A model generated the notes under the pieces. That model searched no databases. It saw only the letters and a list, made by a program, of their open reading frames with translations, and was not told the DNA's origin. Both the position numbers and the translations under genes were made by a program. Of a stretch of DNA of 64,000 nt, positions 11,427-21,390 are shown piece after piece; the stretch's first letter is position 1; each line of letters starts with the position of its first letter. The stretch is taken from the NCBI RefSeq assembly GCF_000516985.1, contig NW_006917097.1, positions 1,116,001 to 1,180,000 of the forward strand. The letters run 5' to 3'. The stretch is from Pestalotiopsis fici W106-1. Its lineage: Eukaryota; Ascomycota; Sordariomycetes; Amphisphaeriales; Sporocadaceae.

Positions 11427-12023
11427 ATGTTGGAATCATATTTTCCACAGCACGAGCTCAGCCTCTTTCAGCGAATTCTCCTCATTTGGGTTTTCATTGC
11501 TTGCGGACTCGTCCTTGCGCTACAGGCATCGCAGAGTTACGCTGATCCAAGGCCGAAATGGACTTTAATTACAGAAAAGACTAAGTGAGTGATTCTTTCA
11601 ATTTGTGTTTTTCATTATATCATTCGAGTCTCGAGTTTATTTCTTGTGTAATTTTACTCCATGAGACATGCAGTATTACTGGTTGCGGCTCATGGATGAT
11701 TATCTACCATGAACCTCTAGTATTACAATAATACCGTCGAGTTTATATCGAATTGAGAGCATGTGGACACATTCAACTAACACGGGTCCTGCAGGCCATA
11801 TTGGTATACCTACTACACATTCGTCGCATTTCTAGTGATGCAGATCACATACGGGCCACTTCGTTGGAACCTGGAGGGTCTTTTGCCTTGGGGCTTGGAG
11901 GTGCACATCTTGGACACGCTCTGGATTGGTCTTTTGGGCCTGGAGGCGTGTATGCTTGCCTGGGTATTTATTCTGAGAATTGCGAGTCTGCTCAAGGGAC
12001 CAGTCAAGGTCAAGGAGTCTTGA
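11427..12023 (+). CDS. Small three-helix membrane protein, unknown function
   Basis: Two exons, 11427-11584 and 11795-12023, encode 128 residues. The model rests on exact splice logic: exon 1 ends in AA before a GTGAGT donor, and exon 2 begins with G after CTGCAG, giving Lys across the junction and an open frame to TGA. A CTAAC branch site lies about 20 bases before the acceptor. Intron length is 210 bp, longer than most neighbours. The product has hydrophobic segments at about residues 18-34 (LLIWVFIACGLVLALQA), 60-72, and a long C-terminal pair (LDTLWIGLLGLEACMLAWVF), ending in a basic tail. I do not recognise a family. The alternative, that the two stretches are unrelated, is less likely given the hydrophobic periodicity and perfect phase. 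Confidence 0.6.
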
Positions 12024-12861
12024 GCGTAGACAATCAGTGCATTGCTTTGCGGTATGATGCATCACCGGCTGCCTGCGTGCTGCTCCGAGTGGCGAGGCAT
12101 AGTCCTGAGCTATACGACCTCCGCTACAATCACTTGTCAATTAATTTGACGAATCTAACTCTTTTATCATGCTGCGAAATGGTATTGTTCCATAAAGATC
12201 AGGCGTGATTGGGCAGTCGCTGTGGATATAGGCGGGTGCATACTTGGTCGCTCCTTCCCCCACATTGTCGGGTCGGCGCTTTACTATAGTGGCCAACGAC
12301 AGCCAACGTATAGTCGACGACATGCTACCATAGAATGACAAATCGCATAAATACTCAAGTACCAAATGAAGTTTCAACTCGTCAAGTCCCGGGAATTCAT
12401 TTGCTGCCGTCATCGCTCTGCGTAATTGCGAGATGGTCAAAAATCCAAGTACAGCAAAAGATATGATTCGAGGCCCACTGACAACATTTGAAAGTGTCTT
12501 TCTACTGGGCATTCGAAAACAGGCCAGCCAAATACGTCTTGGCCATTGGGCTCACACAAAAAGACTACTGTACCATAGTCCGTCTTCATGGGTCAGACAC
12601 ATGTCTTGGAAAAATGAAAAGTAAGTCTTCTATAAGAAAGGCACTTTTATCCCTTGCAATCAATTTACTCGTCCAAACGCGTTCTCATTTATCCTGTCCA
12701 CAACTTAGTAGGCCCCGCTCCTGCTCCGGTCAGCTCCGAGACCCGGGAGATACCGACCAAGCCACCCCAACCCTCCACACCTCCCCAAACTATACAGAAT
12801 GCAAGCCACAAAAACAACAAAGTGCTCTAGTTTCTTCTAAACGCTGTTTTAAACAACGCTA
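12024..12861. other. Intergenic with one doubtful minus-strand ORF
   Basis: A 123-codon frame runs on the minus strand from 12512 to 12141. It starts with ATG and is not of obviously random composition, but it shows no motif, signal peptide or introns. I would not call it a gene without homologs. The rest of the stretch holds nothing recognisable. Confidence 0.25.
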
Positions 12862-12949
12862 GGGGATGTGGTCTAGTGGTATGGCGTTCCCTTCGCATTC
12901 TACGAATATTGATTGGGAAAGGTCCGGGGTTCAATTCCCCGCTTCTCCA
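12862..12949 (+). tRNA. tRNA-Ala (anticodon CGC) with a 16-nt intron
   Basis: The sequence folds as a cloverleaf. The acceptor stem GGGGATG pairs with CTTCTCC and carries the G3:U70 wobble and A73 that define alanine tRNAs. The D arm is GTCTAGTGGTATGGC. The anticodon stem TTCCC/GGGAA encloses TT-CGC-A, and the T arm is CGGGGTTCAATTCCCCG. Removing 12898-12913 (after position 37, the canonical intron site) leaves a 7-base anticodon loop. TTCG of the loop can pair with CGAA in the intron, as in other intron-bearing tRNAs. One acceptor pair (U6-U67) is mismatched. It reads GCG codons. Confidence 0.88.
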
Positions 12950-12959
12950 GAGAAGTTGA

Positions 12960-12970
12960 TTTTTTTTTTT
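12960..12970 (+). terminator. RNA polymerase III terminator (T run) of tRNA-Ala
   Basis: An 11-T run starts 11 bases after the discriminator base of the tRNA, the expected position and composition for polymerase III termination. Confidence 0.8.
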
Positions 12971-14104
12971 GATTTTGATGTCTTTTTGCACTACGCACAT
13001 TCATATGATTCAACAGATATATGCTTAGGCTTGATAAGAACAACTAGAGCGCATGTAATAACTCGCGGTCCCATCCCGCTTCTCTGGATAAGATCGTCCT
13101 TGGTCTGGGTGCGGCTATAACCGGTGATCGTTTTTGTGGGTTTTTTTTTCTCATACTCTGCACCTTGTTGTCATTGCAACAGGAAATGGAACTAATAAGG
13201 ACTACATTCATATTCGATGATTAAATTGTCATAGACTTTGACTTGAACTTCATATATAGAATACCAACAAGTGCTGAACTCCCGAAGTTGATTGAGATAG
13301 GATTTCATCCACGATGTAGTGTCCGAATATTGCACTGATCCACAGGCAAACTGCTCCGTGTTGCGAGCATTCAACTCTTGTGAACGTCGTTGGAATATCT
13401 TGTCAAGCTGCGCTTTGCAGTGCTGAAAAGAGGCAATTTTGGTCATGACAGAAATACTTGGGTGGGTATATAACTACAGGGTAATACATTTCTGTTTGAT
13501 TGGAACATGATGCTCGATGCCATGCCACAGCCATTCGAGCATAGCCCAGCGTCACTTACTGGGTATGGTATCAGTTTCATTCGCCGGCAGCAAGTAATCC
13601 AACCATCAGAAAGCTTAATAATCTCCGAACAGTGAAATTGCCGGCTTTAGACCAAACCAAAGATAGTATAAAATACCGCATTTTATTTCAGCAGCATCCA
13701 CCGATCTATTCAAGTATAGTATAAAGGCAAGAAAATAACTGAGCGCACGACTCGCACTACGTCGAATCTTGTCAGATCAGAGTCCTTGAGGTCAGTACCG
13801 GGTACACGTGGAAATAAAGGGAGAAGTGGTTTATGAAGTAAATGAGTGTGATTATAGCTACGGGCCACAAGAGTTTGGTGATCTCAATTGGATCTCTCAG
13901 TCTAGGTCTGGCAAGGTGTGGCTAAAGTTGATGAACAAAAGAGGGCGGAGTGCTGTAGTAGCTGCGGGAGAAATTAGGTGTTAGTAGTGCCTAGTGTGGT
14001 GCCTAGTACCCAACATGCTGCCTTATTAGAGCGAGGTGTTTTGGCACACTTGTACTATGTAAGAAACTCGAAGTCACCTTGCTCTACTAGCATATGCCAG
14101 CTAA
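12971..14104. other. Intergenic
   Basis: AT-rich in places. A minus-strand frame at 13446-13192 (84 codons, ATG start) has no motif and is not called. Nothing else recognised. Confidence 0.4.
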
Positions 14105-14624
14105 TCATGGATACTCTAAGCCCCATTGTGCCGACCGTTGAGGGACCTTTGTCGTAATGGTGTGCAGGCTTCCTTCCGACACAGCTTCAACGTCGCGATA
14201 TGCATTCTTCGCGGCGAACGTTTTGTGATCGCATTGACCATGCGGACTGACACTATGAAGAGTATGGCGACAACCTCCAATGGGCCCCTTCAACGCGGTC
14301 GAAATTTTTAAAATCTCGAATTGTCCTTGGGGGAAGCCGATGCGAGAAGCGATAAAGACTCCCGTTATCAGGATGGGTCGTTGCAAGTCTCGCTTATACC
14401 GAGCGACCGCCTCGTAGGTTTCCAGGCGAATGCCATCGTAAATCAAACACCTCCGGGTGTTCGGCAAAAGAGAAGTGGACAACGCGGGGCTCGAGTTCCA
14501 GAGCGGCTGTCAGGGTGTCAGAGAGATTCTGTAGGCCGTGATTGTCGACGTATTGGTTCTTCTGAAGGAGTGTCTGGACCTCGGCCAGAATACCGTGTAT
14601 GTCGGTATGGCGGATTGCGGCCAT
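14105..14624 (-). pseudogene. Broken or unresolved reading frame beside the assembly gap
   Basis: From an ATG at 14624 the minus strand reads a plausible helical peptide (AEVQTLLQKNQYVDN, ALELEPR) that stops at 14394 after a less convincing tail. A second frame overlaps it and continues to 14105 with protein-like composition (CLIYDGIRLETYEAVARYKR). The change from one protein-like frame to another without a clear intron suggests a frameshifted gene or a sequencing error next to the gap. I do not recognise the family, and both pieces could be chance ORFs. Confidence 0.3.
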
Positions 14625-14856
14625 GGTCGCGGTGGTGACTGATGGTATGGTATGGGTAGGGATTAGAACTGGCGATAACTTCCCTGAATTTCCTGGCTCG
14701 TCTACTTGATTCCCAACTCCGATCATAACCATCCTCCCTAGATTCGTCCGGCCTAGGTAATTATCCTTTAGGTTCACAAACCAGTTTTTCAGTCCAGTAG
14801 CATACAGTCAACGTCTATAGGCCGTGGTTTTTTGGCGCAGGGTCCTCGTTTTATTG

Positions 14857-14912
14857 GAAAAAGAAAGAAAGAGGGAAAAAGGAAAAAAAAAAGAAAGAGA
14901 GAAAAAGAGAAA
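14857..14912. repeat. GA-rich simple repeat, left side of gap
   Basis: A pure purine tract of GAAA/GAGA-type units runs directly into the Ns. It is the probable cause of the assembly break. Confidence 0.9.
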
Positions 14913-15012
14913 NNNNNNNNNNNNNNNNNNNNNNNNNNNNNNNNNNNNNNNNNNNNNNNNNNNNNNNNNNNNNNNNNNNNNNNNNNNNNNNNNNNNNNNN
15001 NNNNNNNNNNNN
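14913..15012. other. Assembly gap (exactly 100 N)
   Basis: One hundred consecutive Ns, the conventional placeholder for a gap of unknown size. Distances across it are not reliable, and ORFs drawn through it are artefacts. Confidence 0.99.
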
Positions 15013-15048
15013 GAGAAAGAGAAAAAGAGAAAGAGAAAAAGAAAGAGA
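15013..15048. repeat. GA-rich simple repeat, right side of gap
   Basis: The same purine-rich GAGAAA units as on the left side resume after the Ns, so the gap probably spans one long purine microsatellite. Confidence 0.9.
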
Positions 15049-16088
15049 TTTATAATTTATCTGAAAATAACCGCCAAGGCCAAAACGATAACGGCGAAAC
15101 TATAAGACAGGATGCCATCTGCTCGCTCCTTTCGTTCATTGTCACCTTAGATTTATGATATTGGACTGTATCTCTAGTTTATACCGTCCACCAATAAATA
15201 CTACCTAGCGAGTGGTTGGGGGATTACTTGGGCAGTGTTAGAGAAAGTAACAAATAATATTAATCACAACATGGTTTCTTGGCACAACCAGCACAAACTA
15301 AGTTATGGTGATGAGAGTGGGACACGACTCAGGTCCAAGCCCCTGTAACGGCCACCAAAAATGGCTACAAAGCATAGGGGTTCAAGCTGGAGGAAGTTCC
15401 GTCCGGTGGTGGCACATGTGGAGGTAGGCCGGGTTATTGGGGGCAGGCAGGCAAGGACGCCGGTAAAGGAGCGCTTCGGATCATCTCAGTGCTTTGTGTG
15501 AAGATGGCCGGGTGGTGCCGTGGCTCTTGGGCAGGCATAAACTACGAAGAATCCAACATCAATTATACGGCAGTCGCATCAGTACAACAGCATAGCGTCA
15601 TCTTATCGAACCACGACCTTGGTAGTTGCTTTGGGAACTACGTTCTCTTTCACCACCACCCTTCTCTCCGTGGTGGCAATACGGTCATGGCCATATATTG
15701 TCAATTAATATTCACTCTACTACTCCATTGACCTCCACTTGAAGCTGCCGGTCAATTCATACGATATAAAAACTTGCAACTCGCATTCCCATTCGCAGCA
15801 CGCTTACCTGATCAAGGGCAGCGTTACGCAAGCATTCATCCTATATAAAGTGTTTTAATTACTTTTCGCGAAAGTATGTTTACTCCATTTTCAAAAGACT
15901 TTAGCCGAAAGATTCTAAAAACCAGCAACCTGGGTGACCAGTAATCAAAAACGTTGTTTGATAACGTTTGCACATTAAACTACAAACGCCGCCACCACTC
16001 TTCACCCACGATCAGTTCAGTATTCAATCCTGTTCTCGCGCATCGCTCTGCATGATAACTCCTTGATGCATCATTCTTCTAACCACTT
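15049..16088. other. Intergenic
   Basis: No supportable gene. An 80-codon plus-strand frame at 15489-15731 lacks motifs. The last 200 bases should hold the promoter of the next gene; TATAAA-like AT-rich runs occur near 15764 and 15842. Confidence 0.45.
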
Positions 16089-17510
16089 ATGAGCACGCCC
16101 ATCATGTCGCACCTCAAGAGTCGACTCTTGCCCAACGCGGTAGAGATGGAATACGATTACGCGTTCGACGTCAACTCGACAGATATCCCAGTACGCATAC
16201 GCCAGCAGATCCCACCAGAGTTCGTGTCAACAGAGGCTTCCGATAGAGGCATGACGAGATTGATGAAGGGTGAGCTAGGCTGGCGCACCCAAGTCAGCCC
16301 AAATGGCCAATGGAGTGTTTGCCAATTCAAACGAGGGCATGGTGTTGTTGTGTTTATGGTACCAACCAGTTACCTTCGAATCGGTGCAAAAGTCTCCACG
16401 AATCTACTTGATCAGTATATGGATACCACAACTACTCCCTACACGGTTGTCATCCATGGAGATACTGCTGGTAGATCCTGTTTTCGTCAGATCATACCAG
16501 AAACGCCGCATCAGCCGGAAATGTATCGATACTCTTCTGAGTTCTTGTTTCCTACAATTTGGGAAGACAAGAATCACAGATTCGCTCAATTAGCCCTTGC
16601 GCCCAACTTCAATTTCACCATCAATCAGCAAACAATTGATGGTGGCAATATCCAGGCCGGCAAATTGTGCAATCTAGTGATAGAGGTCACAGTTGACAAA
16701 GTACGGCATCCCCGTCCCTACATCATTGTTCCCGACATTGGCGTGTACGAGGACTTTGGCCAAGGGTCATGCATGAGCATCTCGATTGAGTCATATGACG
16801 AGGATACCAAGAAATGGTATTGCACGCGCATCTTCCATCGACATCCGCTCAGCGCGGTGGAGGCAGGCAACTATACACCTCTACCGTGGCTGCAAGTGAA
16901 GAGAATTCTCCAGCTTCTCGAAGGTACACGATATGCGACGACCACTCCCCATTTCAAGGACCAATCATTCTCAGTAGAGTCAATGCAGCACTTGAACTAC
17001 AATCAATTGGCTCAGACTGTCGGATTCACAACTATTCCACATCCCGAATTTCATTACACACCACTCCCTCGCCTGATGACAATGGAGGACAATGCTGCTC
17101 TAATGGCACAGAAATATCCATTCCTGGCTATTGGATCAGGTGCTGCTCCTTCATTCAAAGATCAAAGTATCAAGTGCCCAGACAATAGTGACCAATCAAA
17201 GAATCTCACCATGTGCGACTTTTGCTGGTGGCTGACACAGATTTCAGCATCCAAGCTTGAATGCGTTGGAGATTCGGGGGAGTGCGAGTCGTGTACGCAG
17301 CTGCTACGTCGCCCATGTACATGGACAGATCGACCGATGCTGCTAAAATGGCAAGATCTCGATGATCCACATCATCTCTGGTTTGGTCAAATGGAGGGCC
17401 ATGTCACTCGTGAAGAGATTTTTCAGCCTTTGGGTACTCTAGCCATGATTAAATCACTTGCTGCTCGGGTGAACGATAGTGATGCCCGAGACAAGTCCAC
17501 TGTTGTTTAG
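16089..17510 (+). CDS. Hypothetical protein with a C-terminal cysteine cluster
   Basis: A single uninterrupted frame of 473 residues from an ATG at 16089; no introns are needed. Most of the protein is of mixed composition without signal peptide or membrane segments. I do not recognise a domain in residues 1-370. Near residues 379-415 six cysteines are spaced C-x2-C-x12-C-x6-C-x2-C-x7-C, and the last part reads CESCTQLLRRPCTW. This resembles the second half of fungal Zn(II)2Cys6 clusters (C-x2-C-x6-9-C), with the first half stretched. A metal-binding or DNA-binding role is inference only. The position of the cluster at the C-terminus would be atypical for a Gal4-type regulator. Confidence 0.7.
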   Translation: MSTPIMSHLKSRLLPNAVEMEYDYAFDVNSTDIPVRIRQQIPPEFVSTEASDRGMTRLMKGELGWRTQVSPNGQWSVCQFKRGHGVVVFMVPTSYLRIGAKVSTNLLDQYMDTTTTPYTVVIHGDTAGRSCFRQIIPETPHQPEMYRYSSEFLFPTIWEDKNHRFAQLALAPNFNFTINQQTIDGGNIQAGKLCNLVIEVTVDKVRHPRPYIIVPDIGVYEDFGQGSCMSISIESYDEDTKKWYCTRIFHRHPLSAVEAGNYTPLPWLQVKRILQLLEGTRYATTTPHFKDQSFSVESMQHLNYNQLAQTVGFTTIPHPEFHYTPLPRLMTMEDNAALMAQKYPFLAIGSGAAPSFKDQSIKCPDNSDQSKNLTMCDFCWWLTQISASKLECVGDSGECESCTQLLRRPCTWTDRPMLLKWQDLDDPHHLWFGQMEGHVTREEIFQPLGTLAMIKSLAARVNDSDARDKSTVV

Positions 17511-18209
17511 GGGGGAGCGTCGAGATGGCCATACCAGGAATGTATCACACAGTAGGTAGTCATGTATCCAGGTACTACCCATGCCACGAATCAGAAGTTT
17601 CTTGTTTTCGACACCATTATGTGCAACTTGCCAAGATGTTGCAATGATTCTAGTAGGAAATGAATGTGATGCTACTCGGTGGATGCTTGCCACACGGAAC
17701 AAACTGGTAAGTTTACTGTGAACGGTAGCACCACGAAGAGTTGCCGTTGAAATCTCATCACGGCTGCTTTCGTCTTGACTTTTATATGGGGTGCCGTTCC
17801 TTACCAAGGGCCGAAGTCCTCTGGCGACGATATCACTATTTGCAATAACAAAACCACTAAAAAGATAAGTTATGAAAGCCTATTGATATATTCAATTTAT
17901 ACGGTATTACATTAGTAACCCTGCTATATATTATCTTATAATTATATTGTATTTTAATATCATAACCTCGACTAAATTTATTATTTTTATTTCCTAGTAT
18001 GCTAAGGTAATAACGGAAAAGGAGGAGGCTGGAATGCGCTGCGGGGTCGGGCTGGGCACACATTCATAACTGTAGGTTATTATACATAAGACGGTTCATT
18101 ATTGTACCACTTCGACTGATGATGACATTAGGAGTTAATTCCCCGCATCTTTGTGTCTTCACAGCTACAAAGTCCCATCTACCTAAACACTCGACTTTAA
18201 GGCCTGCAC
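17511..18209. other. Intergenic with AT-rich island upstream of the HET gene
   Basis: The part at about 17866-18000 is very AT-rich, consisting mostly of short A/T runs, and stands out from the coding regions on both sides. No coding frame is supported. A similar island lies past the end of the HET gene, so the gene sits between two AT-rich stretches. Confidence 0.6.
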
Positions 18210-21077
18210 ATGCTTCAAAGTTCCATTTGCCTTCCATTGACACACGAATCGGGGAGACTGCCTGCCACTTGTCGCAATTCTCTTGACGAGCGCGTAGATA
18301 TGACTGTGCGCCAGCTAAGAGAGGAGCTCGCCTTGATCTTTCGCATTTCGCTCCTCCTTGGGTTTTTGTTTGTTTTTGGCTCGCTTGTATTGTTATTCAT
18401 CACGGTCTGCATTTTTTTGGGCCTTTGCTTCACGGTGATGAATATTCTGGCATGCCTTGTCTTAGTATTCAGCCCTGAGACGTCGCTTATGAGCCACTAT
18501 GCGGCAGTATGCGCTGATTACCTGAGTCCCAAAATAACCAGCCTGGGGAAAATATTCATCATCCTTTTGCTGCCGCTTTTTGGACCCGCTTGCGTTGTGG
18601 CTTCCCTATTTCTAACGGGTCCTTTCTGGCTCTTCATCTTTTCCCTTAATGCTCCATTATATCTGCTGAAGCTATTCATTCGACATTTCTGCCCTAAAGC
18701 TTTCGCCGCGGTACGAAATGCAGCGGTGCTCAATTACTATCATTTTGTTTTTAATTTGGATCGCCTTTGGTTATGGATCCCTACGCCATCCTTATTTCTG
18801 ACTTTGATCTCGTTGTCACGAGGGATACTCTGGACCTGCACCAACACCACTGCAATGGATTACGTTGACTACGCTATCAATCAGATAAGGCGACGCGTTT
18901 TCAATCAGCTATCGATGTGGAAACAAATAGCAAATACGGTCGCGATTACAGCAATATCACGTCTAGACCATGACTTAGACTCATTTTCATCAATGGTTAT
19001 TATACTTGGTCCATTCATTGAGATGTTTGTCGTGTTCAAAAATTATCAAAAGGTCTACATCGACTTGTTGGAAGCCTACAGAAAAGCAGAGAGCAATGAT
19101 TTGTCCCTGACTCTTCACTCCAACTCCAAAATCTATGTCTCAATGTCTTTGACACCAGAGGAGCATGAAAATCAGAATTCCCCAACTATGATACGACTTC
19201 TTACTCTACTTCCTGGTTCGAGACAGGATTCGATAGAATGCTTTCTAAACAGAGCCTATCTCTCCAAAAGTGAAATGCCAGAATTCGACGCTTTATCATA
19301 CGTCTGGGGGCGAGACGCACCAGGAAACAGCATAACCATCAATGGCAGCTCCTTCGTGGTTTCTGCTTCTGTCTATCAGGCACTGACCCACCTCCGGCAT
19401 GCCAGAAGCTCCAGGACCTTATGGATAGATGCAATCTGCATCAATCAATGCGACATTGACGAACGGGCTGCACAGGTTTTGATCATGTCCAAAATTTATT
19501 GCAAAGCCCAAAATGTGTTGGTATGGCTGGGGCCTCGCGTTCCATTAGGGCTTCCTCACGTGCTGGAACATATCAAGGCACTTTCGCAAAACAGCAGACC
19601 GCGCTCACAGCGAGAACCCAGCAGTATACATTACGGCACTGTTAAAGCCATCATCAAGCTTCTAGAACATCCTTGGTGGAGTAGAGTGTGGGTGGTGCAG
19701 GAGATTGTTGTCGCACGACAGGCTTTCATTATCTGTGGAAGACAGAAAATCGAATGGAACAGGTTCTGCCGCCTCGTACACTCTGTCGCATCATATCATT
19801 CATTCCATCAGCACAGCCGAGGAGCTCACTTCAAGGAATTTATTGCATTGGAAGCCTATTGCAGGAATCGTGCCGGCGCTTTTGACCGTCATGGGCTAGA
19901 GAATGAAGTCTTGTTGGCGAGAGGTACCGCCTCCGATGTGCTATCTCCCGTCTTTGATTTCCGGATGAGAGACGCAACAGACGTACGAGACAAGATATTT
20001 GCACTGCAAGGCGTGATAGATGCACCAATCCTTCAGAAGCCCGACTATACCAAGCAGGCATATGAACTGACCCTTGGGTTTTCAAAGCAACACATTCGAA
20101 ACTCCAAAGGTCTTTCCATATTAAATCTAGCTGATTGTATGCAACAATCCAGTTTCCATTTATCTGGGATCAACCATCGACGCTCATTTTTGGCTCAAGT
20201 CCTCAAGGATATTGAGGAACGGACCACGACTAAGGAGACGATTGTTAGTGAACCCGCTGTACCCAGTTGGTGTCCTGCTTTCATGAACCCTACAGCGATT
20301 GCGGAAGGCGTCCATAGAAGGCCTTTATGGACAGGGCTTCCTGGGAACGACTGTACTGGTCCTTTCAGTGCAACTGATAATATGTCCGTTTCGGAATACA
20401 CCATGACCAATTTTTTCAATGATGAAAATGCATCTAAGCTGCCGATAACGGCCCTTTTGGAACTTCGAGATACTGTATCTGCCATCGGGCCTGTTTATAG
20501 TCCTTCTGTGTTCCATTTGAGGCACGATATGCGGCAGGTATTACAGCGCCGCTTGCCTCACGCTCGTTCGTCTTTGACCGGCCTCTGGGACAGCACGAAG
20601 GTTCTCGACGAGTGGCGGAAGCTATGGCATAAAGTGTACGTAAGCCGCACGTCGCTTGAGTCCACCTCATCCCACCAGACACCATTTGATGAAAATGGAA
20701 TCTTCAACCTTACGCTACACGGAGGTAAGCAAGGCTTTGACATTATGGACCAGAAACACTCTGCTTTGCGAGATGCAGTTTGTACCGGACGCCAATTCTT
20801 CACAACAGAACGTGGGCTTTGTGGCCTGGGACCACAGGGCCTTAGAGTCGGAGACGAAACACATGTCATCCTAGGCTGCCAGGTCCCCGTTGTGCTGCGA
20901 AGGTATCTTGATCACCAGGATCATGATACGTTGAAAGTAAGGACTGAAGATCAGAAAGAAAGGGAACTGATCTATGTTGGCCAGGCTTACATAAATGAAC
21001 TGATGGTGTACAATGGTGATCTATCCGAAGATATTCGCACTGGCAAAGTGACACTAGAGGAAAGGTTCTTGATCTAG
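18210..21077 (+). CDS. HET-domain protein with N-terminal membrane segments
   Basis: An intronless frame of 955 residues (a second in-frame ATG at 18300 would give 925). The N-terminal 210 residues contain about four to five hydrophobic segments (for example LLLGFLFVFGSLVLLFITV and FIILLLPLFGPACVVASLF). The HET domain starts near residue 355: FDALSYVWG, then SITINGSSFVV, LWIDAICINQCDIDERAAQV, MSKIYCKAQNVLVWLG, and WWSRVWVVQEI near 488. HET proteins trigger heterokaryon incompatibility, a cell-death response to non-self fusion, but many HET genes have no tested role. The C-terminal half follows the usual HET-family layout, ending in a block that reads RGLCGLGPQGLRVGDETHVILG. The domain order (membrane anchor then HET) is not the most common one. 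Confidence 0.92.
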   Translation: MLQSSICLPLTHESGRLPATCRNSLDERVDMTVRQLREELALIFRISLLLGFLFVFGSLVLLFITVCIFLGLCFTVMNILACLVLVFSPETSLMSHYAAVCADYLSPKITSLGKIFIILLLPLFGPACVVASLFLTGPFWLFIFSLNAPLYLLKLFIRHFCPKAFAAVRNAAVLNYYHFVFNLDRLWLWIPTPSLFLTLISLSRGILWTCTNTTAMDYVDYAINQIRRRVFNQLSMWKQIANTVAITAISRLDHDLDSFSSMVIILGPFIEMFVVFKNYQKVYIDLLEAYRKAESNDLSLTLHSNSKIYVSMSLTPEEHENQNSPTMIRLLTLLPGSRQDSIECFLNRAYLSKSEMPEFDALSYVWGRDAPGNSITINGSSFVVSASVYQALTHLRHARSSRTLWIDAICINQCDIDERAAQVLIMSKIYCKAQNVLVWLGPRVPLGLPHVLEHIKALSQNSRPRSQREPSSIHYGTVKAIIKLLEHPWWSRVWVVQEIVVARQAFIICGRQKIEWNRFCRLVHSVASYHSFHQHSRGAHFKEFIALEAYCRNRAGAFDRHGLENEVLLARGTASDVLSPVFDFRMRDATDVRDKIFALQGVIDAPILQKPDYTKQAYELTLGFSKQHIRNSKGLSILNLADCMQQSSFHLSGINHRRSFLAQVLKDIEERTTTKETIVSEPAVPSWCPAFMNPTAIAEGVHRRPLWTGLPGNDCTGPFSATDNMSVSEYTMTNFFNDENASKLPITALLELRDTVSAIGPVYSPSVFHLRHDMRQVLQRRLPHARSSLTGLWDSTKVLDEWRKLWHKVYVSRTSLESTSSHQTPFDENGIFNLTLHGGKQGFDIMDQKHSALRDAVCTGRQFFTTERGLCGLGPQGLRVGDETHVILGCQVPVVLRRYLDHQDHDTLKVRTEDQKERELIYVGQAYINELMVYNGDLSEDIRTGKVTLEERFLI

Positions 21078-21189
21078 AGATCTGCGATTCGTCTTCGTCC
21101 CCGAATGAAATGAGTTTAATTGATGTTGTCTCTTCGCTTCTTGGCAATCGGGCAGTCATAAAGTACTGAAATAGTACCTCGACGCGCAC

Positions 21190-21390
21190 AGCTACCGACG
21201 TGCCCGGGTGCGGATAAATTATAATTCTTTTTTATATACTATTAAAATCACGGTGATTGAAATTTCAACTTTTTTATTTATTCATAAAAGCTCAATAAAA
21301 ATTAATAAGACATTACACGTTTAATCAGTTGTATAATTGACTGTAAAATAATTATGAAAATATTAACGATTATTATGGAACTGTTATTAA
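21190..21390. other. AT-rich island downstream of the HET gene
   Basis: Nearly all A/T with scattered G/C, no coding frame. Composition of this kind in ascomycetes often marks repeats degraded by repeat-induced point mutation, though no source element can be recognised here. Confidence 0.5.

Noticed and set aside
12141..12512. A 123-codon minus-strand gene
   Set aside because: No motif, splice logic or homology I can recognise; noted only as doubtful.
14824..15158. ORFs running through the gap
   Set aside because: They include 100 Ns and GA-repeat translation (EKEKKRKRK), so they are artefacts.
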